Positions 18,836-28,185 of a DNA stretch of 64,000 nt are shown here, one piece after another (position 1 is the stretch's first letter; each line of letters opens with the position of its first letter). Origin of the DNA: Armatimonadota bacterium (GTDB lineage Bacteria; Armatimonadota; Zipacnadia; JAUWAU01); assembly GCA_030601885.1 (NCBI GenBank), contig JAUWAU010000008.1:1-64000 (forward strand), in the 5' to 3' direction. A program made the translations under genes and the position numbers. The notes below the pieces were generated by a model that was given only the letters and a program-made list of their open reading frames with translations, was not told the DNA's origin and made no database searches.

Positions 18836-20854
18836 ATGAAGACCCGACATCTCGCCGTCGTATTGCCCTGCGCGTTGGTGCTGGTCGCGATAGACGTCGC
18901 GGCCGTCGATGCCCTGGGCCCCGCCCCTATAACTTGCGAGATGCTACTGCGCCAGATGGTGGACATGGAGCGCCTGGCCACGGTTCCGCATCCCGAGGTC
19001 GAGAGCGACCAGCAGTCGAGCTACGACCGCAGGAGCGTAGAGCCGGGGAACGAGGATTGGTTCGCCAACGGCGACCGGGGCAAGTTCATCCGCGAGGAGC
19101 AGCGCAACGGCCGCACCGAGTACGTCATGGCCGAGATGGATGGCCCCGGGGCCATTCTGCGCCTCTGGTCGGCTAACCCTCGGGACGGAGGCACGATCCG
19201 GATCTACATCGATGATATGGACGCCCCGGCCCTCGAAGCCGATTTCCTGGCGCTCACCTCGAGGCGAATGCCGGAGTTTCCGGCTCCGTTCAGCGGCATT
19301 CGCGCCCGGGGGGCCAACCTGTACTTCCCGATGCCTTACCAGCGGCGCTGCAAAGTGACCGTGGACAAGAACAGGCTATACTACCACGTGGGCTACTGCA
19401 CGTTCCCGGCCGGGACCCGAGTGGAGCCATTCTCGCTGGCGCTGCTTCCGAGGCTGCAGAACACCATGCGCGAGGTGGCCCACGTCCTCGAGCGTCCCAC
19501 CGCATTCTTCCTCACCGAAGGCGCGCGGCGCCGTGCTCAGGAGGCGACACTCAGTCCCGGGCAGGAGGCCGTGCTCTTCGAGCTTGACGGCCCGGCGGCG
19601 ATAGTGCGCATGAGGCTCAAGGTCGATGTCCCCGAGGCCCAGCTCTTCGCGGCGCTGCGTGAGCCCATCCTCACCATCCACTTCGACGATGAGAAGGAGC
19701 CCTGCGTGTGGGCGCCGCTGGGCGACTTCTTCGGCTCCACCCCCGGCATCAACCCGCACCAGAGCTTCCCCGTCGGGATGGAGAAGAACGGCACCGGCTA
19801 CTGTAACTGGTACATGCCCTTTGGCAAGCGCGCCCGTGTAGCCGTGAACAACCTCTCGGCGCATCCCATTGCGCTCCGTTTTGCACTGTGGGAGAAGCCG
19901 GCGGAGTGGAAGGCGGGCGAGCACCTGTACTTCCACGCCAAGTGGCGCAGCGAGTGGCTCCCCGCCGAGCCACAGTTCCTCGACTGGCCAATGCTCGAGG
20001 CCACCGGCCCGGGCCGCTTCGTGGGCGTGATGATGGGGGTCATGAACACGCACCAGCGCTGGTGGGGCGAGGGCGACGAGAAGGTGTGGGTGGACGACGA
20101 CACCTTCCCGAGCTTCTTCGGCACCGGCTCCGAGGACTACTTCGGCTACGCTTGGTGCAACACGGCTCTGTTCAACCACGCCTACCACAACCAGAGCATC
20201 GTCACGGGTCCGGGCAACTTCGGCTACAGTGCCGTGGCCCGCTACCACATTCTCGATGACATTCCGTTCGACAGGCGCATCAAGTTCGACATCGAGAAGT
20301 GGGCCAGCGCCGACCGCGAGTACTGCTGCACCTCGTACTGGTACTCGGCGCCGGGGGCGAGCGACTTCTTCGAGCCGGTCCCCGTCGAGGAGCGTCGCGT
20401 GCGCTCGCTGCCGGAGCCCTATCAGGTCAAAGGGGCGCTGGAGGGGGAGAAGCTAACGGGGATGGTGCGCTGCACGGGTGGAAGGACGGAGGTCCAGGTG
20501 TTGGCCGGGGACTTTAGCGCGGGCATGCACTTGTGGTGGATCAGCCCGCCGGAGGGGGCCGTGCTCGAGGTGCCGCTGCTCGTTCAACGCGCCGGGCCTC
20601 AGAAGATCACGCTGGGGCTCACGAAGTCCTGGGATTACGGCATCCATCAGCCCATGGTCAATGGCGCGGATGTCGGCCAACCGCTGGACCTGTACGCGCC
20701 ACGCGTCACACCCTTGAGGGTTGAGCTGGGCGAATTCGAGCCCAAGGGCGGCGAGTTGCTCATCGGCCTGCGCTGCGTGGGGACGAGCCCGAAGGCGAAG
20801 CCGGCGAACTACATGGCGGGGATCGACTACATTCTGCTCGAGCCGGTCAGATAG
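18836..20854 (+). CDS. Secreted DUF2961 (GH172-like) protein
   Basis: 672 aa. The ATG at 18836 follows AGGGAGGG and encodes a signal peptide (MKTRHLAVVLPCALVLVAID). The body matches the DUF2961 pattern: SSYDRRS near 65, a conserved acidic segment GPGAILRLWSANP near 105, RIYIDDMDAP near 125, and the downstream FGTGSEDYFGYAW near 430, which holds the Glu-Asp expected in the active site. DUF2961 corresponds to GH172, containing difructose-dianhydride and arabinofuran-active enzymes that form jelly-roll oligomers. It follows the GH112-like gene by about 150 bp. The substrate is likely a furanose-containing glycan, but this is inference. Confidence 0.85.
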   Translation: MKTRHLAVVLPCALVLVAIDVAAVDALGPAPITCEMLLRQMVDMERLATVPHPEVESDQQSSYDRRSVEPGNEDWFANGDRGKFIREEQRNGRTEYVMAEMDGPGAILRLWSANPRDGGTIRIYIDDMDAPALEADFLALTSRRMPEFPAPFSGIRARGANLYFPMPYQRRCKVTVDKNRLYYHVGYCTFPAGTRVEPFSLALLPRLQNTMREVAHVLERPTAFFLTEGARRRAQEATLSPGQEAVLFELDGPAAIVRMRLKVDVPEAQLFAALREPILTIHFDDEKEPCVWAPLGDFFGSTPGINPHQSFPVGMEKNGTGYCNWYMPFGKRARVAVNNLSAHPIALRFALWEKPAEWKAGEHLYFHAKWRSEWLPAEPQFLDWPMLEATGPGRFVGVMMGVMNTHQRWWGEGDEKVWVDDDTFPSFFGTGSEDYFGYAWCNTALFNHAYHNQSIVTGPGNFGYSAVARYHILDDIPFDRRIKFDIEKWASADREYCCTSYWYSAPGASDFFEPVPVEERRVRSLPEPYQVKGALEGEKLTGMVRCTGGRTEVQVLAGDFSAGMHLWWISPPEGAVLEVPLLVQRAGPQKITLGLTKSWDYGIHQPMVNGADVGQPLDLYAPRVTPLRVELGEFEPKGGELLIGLRCVGTSPKAKPANYMAGIDYILLEPVR

Positions 20855-20860
20855 GGACAT

Positions 20861-21027
20861 GTGGCGGGGCACGCACGGCTTGTCGAGCAAGCCGTGCCAC
20901 ACCGTGCTGCTGTGTGTGGCACGGGTAGCTCGCTACCCGTGTCGGTATGGCGGGGGACGCACGGCTTGGTCCCTGACCCTTCGGTCGGGATGCCGCTTTA
21001 GACAGGCACCAGCAAGCCGTGCCACCC
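20861..21027. repeat. Second cluster of dispersed palindromic repeats
   Basis: Units at 20861-20905 (CACGGCTTG...CAAGCCGTG), 20911-20944 (CACGGGTAGC...CTACCCGTG) and 20952-21027 belong to the same family as the cluster at 15038-15193; the last includes 20971-21006, the inverted near-copy of 15059-15094. The cluster separates the GH172-like gene from the sulfatase and holds no ORF. Confidence 0.75.
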
Positions 21028-21091
21028 GGCCGCCGCTTGCAGTGTAGCGCAGGCTACACTGGCTCGGGTGACCGACTGGGAGGAAAAGGCA

Positions 21092-22471
21092 ATGACAGAC
21101 CAATCCCCACGCCGACAATTTCTGACAACAATGGGAGCCGGAGCCGCGGCCATGTCGGCCTCGCGCATGGTCGGCGCTGCAGAGGGGAACCCGAATGCCC
21201 TCCCCAACCTCCTGGTGATCGTGGCCGATGACGTGGGCTGGGCCGACGTCGGGTACCACGACTCAGAGATCAGGACGCCCAACATCGACAAACTCGCGGC
21301 CGAGGGCGTGAAGCTCGAGCGCCACTACGTCGCCCCCATGTGCACCCCCACGCGCGCCGCGCTGCTCACCGGGCGCTACTGGAGCCGGTTCGGGAACGCA
21401 GCGCCCTCCAACACGCGCGTGCTGCCCTACGATACCGTCACGCTGGCTTCGGCGCTCAAGAGCAGGGGCTACGACACCTGCATCACCGGCAAATGGCACC
21501 TTGGCTCCAAGCCCGAGTAGGGACCGCGGAGGTTCGGTTTCAACCACTCGCATGGCGGGCTGGCCGGCGGCGCGACCCCGTACACCCACCTTTACAAGCC
21601 AGGGCCCTACATGACAACCTGGCACCGCAACGACACGTTGACCGAGGAGGAGGGCCACGTCACTGACCTCATCATCAGCGAAGCCGTGCGATACATCGAA
21701 ATGGAACGCCCGGGGCCGTTCTTCGTATACGTCCCATTCACCGCCGCGCACACTCCCTTCGACGAGCCGCAGGACCTCCTCGAGGCCAACGCCCACATCC
21801 ACCCGGACCGCCGCCAGTACGCGTCATCCGTCACCCACCTGGACAGAGGCATCGGCCAGATGCTCGATGCGCTCGAACGCACTGGGCAGCGGGAGAACAC
21901 GCTCATCGTGTTCTTCTCCGACAACGGCGGCTCGAGCGGCGACGACAGTCCGAACTATCCCGACACGGAGTCCACGGGCAAGATCTTCGGGCTCAACACT
22001 CCGCTGCACGGTTGGAAGGGCCAGGTCTACGAGGGCGGGATCCGCACGCCGGCCCTGGTCAACTGGCCGGGCACGCTGAAGCCCGGGGAAGTGGACGCTC
22101 CGCTTCATGTGATCGACTGGATGCCCACGCTCTGCCGCCTCGCTGACTACAGCGCTCCGAGGGACCTGCAGTGGGACGGCGCTCACATCTGGCCGGTGCT
22201 GACGGGTGAGTCGGCCGGAGATCGGTCCCGCGTCCTGTACTGCAAGGCTCCGCGTGGCCGGGCGCTGTCGCTGCATCAGGGAGATTGGAAGCTGATACGG
22301 TTCGAGAAAGACGAAAAGGTGGAGCTATATCACCTCTCCGAAGACCCGTACGAGCAAACCGACCTGGCGCAGAAGCACCCGGACCGCGTGCAGGCGATGC
22401 TGCGGGTGCTGGCCGAGGCGCAGGAGAAAGACGATTCGAGCCTACCAACAGATCCTGAGCCGGCGCACTGA
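21092..22471 (+). pseudogene. Tat-exported sulfatase interrupted by one in-frame TAG
   Basis: A 459-codon arylsulfatase-like frame from the ATG at 21092 (GGGAGGAAAAGG upstream) is intact except for TAG at 21518-21520 (codon 143). Before it: a Tat signal (SPRRQFLTTMG), metal ligands VADDVGWADVGYH, and the formylglycine signature MCTPTRAALLTGR; after it the same frame continues with GPRRFGFNHSHGG, FFSDNGGSSGDD and GWKGQVYEGGIRTP. In sulfatases a Trp (TGG) usually follows the Pro-Glu here, so a single G-to-A change explains the stop. Other genes in the window end in TAG, so recoding is unlikely. It is a recent pseudogene or an assembly error; if intact, it would remove sulfate esters from glycans. 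Confidence 0.85.
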
Positions 22472-22767
22472 GGAGCGTCATGCACGGCTTGACCATGTTC
22501 TACGCCAGGACATGGTTGACATTCTGTGCCAGGACATGGTTGACAAACACGCGTTTGATTCGGGCAGGTGATGCTGTCTCAGATCGATCGGTCGCGGCGC
22601 AGCTCATCCCAGCGGACTCGCCGGCACATGTGGCCGGCATGGCCGGCCTCATCGAGCACCTGCGTGACAAGGGGCTCGGCGTGCTCGATCGCCAGGCACC
22701 GTATCGGCTTCGGTACGATCGAGTGTCAGTTCGCAGCGAAGTGCGGGGCCAATGCCCGCTTCTCGCC
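22472..22767 (+). pseudogene. Intergenic stretch with direct repeats and a possible aat (Leu/Phe-tRNA-protein transferase) remnant
   Basis: Two perfect 17-bp copies of GCCAGGACATGGTTGAC (22504-22520 and 22528-22544) resemble terminal motifs near IS481-like elements. Downstream, one frame gives AGLIEHLRDKGLGVLDRQ (about 22639-22692), and after a one-base frame change the next gives HRIGFGTIE; together they resemble the C-terminal segment of leucyl/phenylalanyl-tRNA-protein transferase (EHLRxxGxxLLDxQ...HLxSxGxIE). Only this short, shifted piece remains, so it would be a decayed fragment. The similarity is short and could be chance. Confidence 0.3.
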
Positions 22768-25700
22768 TCATAGCTTCACGTCGTAACAGAACGCCTCTCC
22801 GTCGTGCTTGAAGGTGACGGCATCGTCCTCGTGGCGAAATTCTATCTTGGCCTCTCGGTCATCCTGGCCTCGGCTGAGCACCGATTCGACGGTCGCTCCC
22901 TTCAAGCCGAATGAGCGAAGTCGGAGGGTCACCTCAAACCGCGGGCTCCCCGGAAGCGGCGTCAACCGCAGCCCCTCCCCCACCTTCTGCACCCGGAACG
23001 CTCCGTCCGTCACCGCGAATCCGAAGTCCACCGGCTTGCCCTCGGTGTTCATCCGGACAGGCCCGGCTCCTGCCGGCGGCGCGGGCGTGAAGGAGATGTC
23101 GGACACTTCGCCGCCGTCGCGCTTCACCCGCAACGTCCCCACCCAGATGGCGTCGGCGATCCCGCCGATGGCCTCCCGACCCGTCAGATGCAGCCGCCCG
23201 CCGGCGTCGTACAGCCCGAAGCCCACAAGGTACTCCCCCTCGGCGTCCTCCGGGACGATGATGGTCCGCTCGTACCGCACCGTTCCCTTCCATTGATTCG
23301 TGGGCGGCGTGGGCCGGTGGTCGTCCTGGAAGGCGATCCGGCTCCGGCGTTTTGACAGATCCGTGTAGAAGTGCACGAAGGCGACCATCTCCCGCGGCGC
23401 CGGCTCGCCGGTCTCCCACACCACATCCCAACTGAACTGCCGCCCGCCGAGAGGCTTGAAGCTCTCGATCCGCGGCTCGATCTGCACCCGGCGCTCCGGG
23501 TCGAAAGTGCGCGCGTTGCAGTACCAGCCGCCGGGCCCGACGCTGCTCTCGCAGAAGATCCCGTCGCGCCGCTCGATGGTGGACATGAGGCCCTTGCCCT
23601 GGACCAGGTACCCATACCGCGGCAGCACGTGCCCGTCCACGGTCCAGTTGCTCTCGCCCCGATTCACGTACACTTTCGTCCCGTTGCTCCAGGTGATCGC
23701 CTGCCGGTGCATGTCGCCGCCCCTGACCCCTGGCGCGGCGGGGCGGGCCGACCCGAAGGGGTCAGGCCCGCCGACCAGTGTCACGTCTCTGATGTCCTTC
23801 AGGGCCAGGTTCCGTGCCACGTCCTGCGCCAGCCAGTACTTGCGCACCGCCGGCCTGCCCCAGCAGCCGCGATCGACCATGAGCGCGTGCCCCTCGAGGA
23901 TCTCCGCCGAGATGTAGTCGTCCGAGTTGATGCCGTGATCGTGGCGCCCGCGACCGCCCTCGTAGCGTCCGGAGTACCCGACTCCGTGCAGAATGAACCG
24001 ATGGTGATTGACGGCATCGTACCACGGCACCCGTTCCCAGTCCTCACAGGGCAGGTAGTTCCTGTGCCGCCGCCGCTCGTCGGAGAGCATCAGGTGCTGG
24101 CAGTCGGCGCCGTCGAGGTAGCCGATGAGCTGGTCGTGCCCGGCCTCCGAAGTGGTCGGGGCATCGTCGCCAAGATAGTCCCTGATCCAGGCGAAGGCCT
24201 CGCCCCACTGCTGCTGCGTCTCGGTGCTCGGGTGGAAGTTGCCCTGACGGTCGTAGAAATCAAAGCACCCGGCGGAGGTGAAAACATCGATGAAGTAATG
24301 CGTCGGCGCCATGTCCTGCTTGATCCACCGGAGGTTCCTCTGCAGGAACGGCATGAAGCGATCCGGCCGCCAGCGATACGACTGGGCGTCGCGCCCCTCG
24401 TTGTACCAGGCCTTGATCGGCTGCCCTCCCGCTGTGAAGGCAATGTGGTCGTACGTGTAGCCGTCGGCGTCCGGGTAGAAGTCGATGTAGTTGTCGTGCA
24501 GTCCCCACGGGATGTCGTGGGCGCGGCAGATCTCGCCCACTTTTCGCATATCTTCCACTGAGCCAAACTGCGGATTCGGGGGCCAGATGTCGGGCAGCCG
24601 GTAGTCGTAGCCCCAGCGCTGCCAGACGTGCATCGTGAGCAGGCAGTCCGTGAGCCCGTACCGGATCGTCTCGGCCATCCGGTCGGCAATCTCCGCATAA
24701 CGCCCTCCCCAGATGTCAAGGAGCATCCGGCCGGCCAGCCGCTCGACGCCCGCCGACGGCTCCTTGTCGTACAGCGACCTGTACCTTATGGCGCAGTCGA
24801 TGGCCCCCCGCTCACCCGGCACCAGCGTCAGCGTGCCGTTCATGTGGGTATGGAGAGCGTAGCGCTTTGCCTCCGGCGTCACCTCGAAGTGGTTCGGCGG
24901 CACATCCACGGCCTGCAGGAGGGACATGCCACCGGCGAAATCACAACCCACATGGCTCGTCGAGAGGTTGTGGCCGCCGAAGCCGGCGCGAAAGGGCTTC
25001 GGGTTGACGATGCGGTACCCGTGGCCGTAGTAGACCACCGGCGCTTCCCGGTCGGCGGCGCCGAGAGACAAATCCGTGATGCGCTCGGCGCACTCGTAGG
25101 CGATCCGGAGGCCGTGGCCCTCCGCCCACACGGTCAAGGTCACGTCGATGGCCTTCCCGTCCTTCTCCAGATGGTGAACGTGCACCGCCCGCCGGCCTTC
25201 CGTCTTCGCCTCGTAGCCCCGAAACACGAAGGGCGTTGGCCAGCGCACGGCGTGGTGGCCGAGGACGTCGATGGTGAAGCCGTCGAAGCTCACGGCGGAG
25301 TTCGGCCCGACGAGTGACAATGCTCCGTCCGCTACGCCATGCGCCCCCGGCTTGAACACTACCACCGTCTTGTCTTTCCCTTTGCCCAGCACGAACGTGT
25401 ACAGTTTGTCCGGCTTGAGCGCGCCGCTGCGGATGCGACGGGCAACCGCAAGATTGTCGGCGACGGCCTCGTCAAAGCTGGGGCCCGTGCGCTCCGGATG
25501 TGGCCCGGCAACAACCGTTGGTTCGGCCCAGTACGACGAGTCACAGGTAGTGTTTCGATTCGGTCCGGGGTGGCTCTCGAGGCGCAGGAGGATAGTCTTG
25601 CCCGCGTACTTGCTCAGGTCTGCCTCGCCCGGCGCCCACCTCTTGGCGTCGGTGAAGTTCTCATAGAGCAGCTCCGCATCTTCGCCGGCAACGTCCTGGC

Positions 25701-26490
25701 CGGCCCATACGCGGAACAGCACGCCATCGCTCGCCGGCTCATCGGCCCGGTGGTCGCGGATCGCGTTGGCGAACACCAATTGCAGCGGCTTCGTCTCAGG
25801 GAGCTCGAGGAGATAGTCACAGAAGATAGTGCCGCCTCCGCCCACCCACGGCGGGTGCATGTTGATGGACGTCCTCATGTCCCCGCGCGTCACCGCAGTC
25901 ACGCCCATGTTGGCGCGAGACACCGTGTCACTGCCCATCCAGCCGGCGGCCTTGTACTGCATCGGGCCATCATAGTACTGCCAGGCGATCCGGTGCGTTC
26001 GGAGCGTCCACAGCGGCAGCGCACCGGCTTCGGGGACGACATTGGCCTGCATCGGCGTCGGCTCAGTAGATGAGCCATCCACCCGCGCGAACTTCGTGCT
26101 GAGGATCCGCACCGCGTGCGCCTTCATGCCTGCGCCGGCCTGCTCGAACTCCACATACGCGTGCACCGGATACAGCGCCGAGTAGCTGCCCCGCCCGAAG
26201 GCTACAGCGAAATCGAGGGTCGTCTTCTCACCGGGCGCCACCGCGAACTCTTTCGCATCGGCGCCGACGACGCGAGTCTCGTCCACGAGGTCGCGAATCT
26301 GCACCGTCCCCGATATCGCCGCTCTCCCGGTGTTCTCGAGGATCACGTGCACCGGCACGCTCTCCTCGAGCGCGGTGACCTCGGGGATCTCCTCGATGAG
26401 GAGCTTGAGGTCACCAGACTTCACCTCGTGTCCGTACCAACAAAGAACCACCGACGGCACAAACGCCGCGGCACATAGGCTGGTGAACAT
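22768..26490 (-). CDS. Large secreted DUF5696-like protein (probable glycoside hydrolase)
   Basis: 1240 aa. The ATG at 26490 has GGGAGGTAGG upstream and starts a signal peptide (MFTSLCAAAFVPSVVLCWYG). The N-terminal 30-330 contains CARDB/Ig-like beta domains. Residues 330-560 are a galactose-mutarotase-like sandwich, and 620-1000 a TIM barrel with HDIPWGLHDNYIDFYPDADG near 660 and HYFIDVFTSAGCFDFYDR near 735, the layout of DUF5696 proteins, distantly like GH101. The C-terminal part is beta-rich. Residues of about 904-926 (PDPFGSARPAAPGVRGG) look like an in-frame palindromic insertion. It is convergent with the sulfatase remnant. Specificity is unknown. Confidence 0.75.
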   Translation of the reverse strand: MFTSLCAAAFVPSVVLCWYGHEVKSGDLKLLIEEIPEVTALEESVPVHVILENTGRAAISGTVQIRDLVDETRVVGADAKEFAVAPGEKTTLDFAVAFGRGSYSALYPVHAYVEFEQAGAGMKAHAVRILSTKFARVDGSSTEPTPMQANVVPEAGALPLWTLRTHRIAWQYYDGPMQYKAAGWMGSDTVSRANMGVTAVTRGDMRTSINMHPPWVGGGGTIFCDYLLELPETKPLQLVFANAIRDHRADEPASDGVLFRVWAGQDVAGEDAELLYENFTDAKRWAPGEADLSKYAGKTILLRLESHPGPNRNTTCDSSYWAEPTVVAGPHPERTGPSFDEAVADNLAVARRIRSGALKPDKLYTFVLGKGKDKTVVVFKPGAHGVADGALSLVGPNSAVSFDGFTIDVLGHHAVRWPTPFVFRGYEAKTEGRRAVHVHHLEKDGKAIDVTLTVWAEGHGLRIAYECAERITDLSLGAADREAPVVYYGHGYRIVNPKPFRAGFGGHNLSTSHVGCDFAGGMSLLQAVDVPPNHFEVTPEAKRYALHTHMNGTLTLVPGERGAIDCAIRYRSLYDKEPSAGVERLAGRMLLDIWGGRYAEIADRMAETIRYGLTDCLLTMHVWQRWGYDYRLPDIWPPNPQFGSVEDMRKVGEICRAHDIPWGLHDNYIDFYPDADGYTYDHIAFTAGGQPIKAWYNEGRDAQSYRWRPDRFMPFLQRNLRWIKQDMAPTHYFIDVFTSAGCFDFYDRQGNFHPSTETQQQWGEAFAWIRDYLGDDAPTTSEAGHDQLIGYLDGADCQHLMLSDERRRHRNYLPCEDWERVPWYDAVNHHRFILHGVGYSGRYEGGRGRHDHGINSDDYISAEILEGHALMVDRGCWGRPAVRKYWLAQDVARNLALKDIRDVTLVGGPDPFGSARPAAPGVRGGDMHRQAITWSNGTKVYVNRGESNWTVDGHVLPRYGYLVQGKGLMSTIERRDGIFCESSVGPGGWYCNARTFDPERRVQIEPRIESFKPLGGRQFSWDVVWETGEPAPREMVAFVHFYTDLSKRRSRIAFQDDHRPTPPTNQWKGTVRYERTIIVPEDAEGEYLVGFGLYDAGGRLHLTGREAIGGIADAIWVGTLRVKRDGGEVSDISFTPAPPAGAGPVRMNTEGKPVDFGFAVTDGAFRVQKVGEGLRLTPLPGSPRFEVTLRLRSFGLKGATVESVLSRGQDDREAKIEFRHEDDAVTFKHDGEAFCYDVKL

Positions 26491-26784
26491 GGTGATCGCC
26501 TACCTCCCACTGCTATCTGTGTGCCTGCGTTGACCAGCGGCCCCGGCCACCCGCACGTGCTGCTCTATTCGCTGCACAGCCTCATGCGACCTTGCTGCAG
26601 TCTGGGAGCGCGGCGCCACCCGACGCATCCGAATCGGTACACAGAGCACACCATGTACCTCCTCTAGAGCAGGTGACAGAGGAGGAGCGCGGAAGGTTAT
26701 TGCCAGAGGGCAAGCAGCAGCAGCCTCAAGCATGCGCCGCGCAACGCATCGCCGGGCGTCAGCGGGGCCGGGGGGAGAAATCAG
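26491..26784. other. Divergent intergenic region
   Basis: 294 bp between the divergent DUF5696 and RelA/SpoT-domain genes. It holds an 8-bp stem (CCTCCTCT 26660-26667 with AGAGGAGG 26680-26687) and the ribosome binding site GGGGGGAG just before 26785. No convincing sigma-70 promoter was recognised. Confidence 0.4.
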
Positions 26785-27843
26785 ATGGAGCAGCGGGAAC
26801 TTGAGGAAGCCTATCGGGCAGTGCTGCCGCGTTACGAGGAGTATGCTCAGCGACTGCACGATCTGCTGCAGAGCATCACTGCGAGCCATGGCATGGACGT
26901 CGCGCAGATCGAACACCGCGCTAAGTCTGTGGAGAGCTTCTTGGCTAAGGCCCAGCGAAAGGGGTACGAGGAGCCGCTCTCGCAAACCAAGGACCTCGCG
27001 GGGCTGCGCATAACAACGTACTACGAGGACGACGTCGGGCGGGTCGTCAACATCCTCCGCGAGGAATTCGAGGTGCATGAGGAGCACTCCGTCGACAAGC
27101 TCGATGAGCTCCGCGTCGACGAATTCGGGTACAGGTCAGTGCATTTGGTCGTCAAGCTCGGTGAGTCTCGCACATCGCTTCCAGAATGGAAGGACTTTGC
27201 CGACCTGGACGCGGAGATTCAGATCCGGAGCGTCCTGCAGCACGCCTGGGCGGCCATAAGCCACAAGATAGCGTACAAGGAAGCATCGGAAGCGCCCGGA
27301 GAACTCCGACGACAGCTGGTGCGTCTGAGCGCCCTACTGGAGCTTGCGGACCAGCAATTCGCTCTCATCCGGGACAGATCGGAGCAGATCGCCGAGGACT
27401 ACAGGGCAGACGTCCGCGAAGGAGAACTGGATATTCCCCTCGACATCGACTCCCTGTCCGCATTCCTCCGCGAGAGGGCCGACGTCCCCTTCTGGGCGAG
27501 GCTGGGCCGAGAGACTGGGCTTTCGACAGGGCGTAGCGCTCACCCCGTGAACGAGCGTGAGGTGGCGGTGCTGCTGCACTTCCTGGTAGTGCTGCATCTG
27601 TCCACCATTTCGGAGTTCGAGTGCCACCTCTCCAGGAGCCGGCCGGGGGCGAAGGAGAACCTCGTCCGGTTCGCGGCAGCACTCAAGCGGGGGGGCGTAG
27701 CCATCCACATAACGCCACTCGACGTGCTGACGATCGCTCTGGCAATGCATCTGCGGGACCCGCGTCCGTGGGAGGGGCTGCCAGCGGGCCCGAGAGAGAT
27801 CGTAATGCGGGCGATCATGCAGCCACCGAGTCGCGAGCCCTAG
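26785..27843 (+). CDS. RelA/SpoT nucleotidyltransferase-domain protein (alarmone synthetase or toxSAS-like)
   Basis: 352 aa. The ATG at 26785 follows GGGGGGAG. Residues 1-200 form a RelA/SpoT synthetase domain with every key motif: HRAKSVESFLAK (ATP site), DLAGLRITTYYEDD (metal Asp), FGYRSVHLVV (GTP site) and EIQIRSVLQHAWAAISHK (Glu/Gln). No HD hydrolase domain is present. The C-terminal 150 aa are not recognised and could regulate the enzyme; the size and two-part layout recall fused toxSAS proteins such as CapRel, but that link is inferred. It would make (p)ppGpp or a related product, or modify tRNA as some toxSAS do. The next gene in the same direction encodes a HEPN protein. Confidence 0.85.
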   Translation: MEQRELEEAYRAVLPRYEEYAQRLHDLLQSITASHGMDVAQIEHRAKSVESFLAKAQRKGYEEPLSQTKDLAGLRITTYYEDDVGRVVNILREEFEVHEEHSVDKLDELRVDEFGYRSVHLVVKLGESRTSLPEWKDFADLDAEIQIRSVLQHAWAAISHKIAYKEASEAPGELRRQLVRLSALLELADQQFALIRDRSEQIAEDYRADVREGELDIPLDIDSLSAFLRERADVPFWARLGRETGLSTGRSAHPVNEREVAVLLHFLVVLHLSTISEFECHLSRSRPGAKENLVRFAAALKRGGVAIHITPLDVLTIALAMHLRDPRPWEGLPAGPREIVMRAIMQPPSREP

Positions 27844-28185
27844 TCGGCCATGCCAGGCACCCTCCGGGCATCGTCCGTGCGGCCCACTAGCCGAGGCGTG
27901 CTCTGGGGGGAGCGGTAGCCGGTCTGGCGTCGAGACGCCCTAGATCGGGGCCCGGCGGCATCCTCCGCCGTGTGCGGCGGGGGGGGCGAGGAGATGACCG
28001 GCCGCTCTACCTGTAGCCAGAGCTGACGTACAGGAGTGCGAAGGTCAGCCGTCGTGCCGGAGCAGCCGCACCCTCAGTTCAGCGCCGCGCAGATGGCACA
28101 ACTCAGGTGCGATTGACATCGCAGCAACGGGCTATCATCATCATTGCGTGCGCGTTGTGCTCACGGCAGAGAGCGGGTGCCAACA
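27844..28185. other. 342-bp gap between the RelA/SpoT and HEPN genes
   Basis: No ORF with coding character. A GC hairpin lies near 27955-27985 (CGGCGG...CCGCCG-type repeats). The distal end carries a candidate promoter for the HEPN gene, listed separately, so the two genes need not share one transcript. Confidence 0.4.
28113..28141 (+). promoter_or_regulatory. Candidate sigma-70 promoter for the HEPN gene
   Basis: A perfect TTGACA at 28113-28118 is followed by overlapping TATCAT (28133-28138, spacer 14) and CATCAT (28136-28141, spacer 17). The 17-bp option gives a leader of roughly 40 bp before the ATG at 28186. Confidence 0.4.

Noticed and set aside
21518..21520. TAG read as an amino acid (amber recoding) in the sulfatase
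   Set aside because: Several other genes in the window stop at TAG, and no recoding signal is visible.
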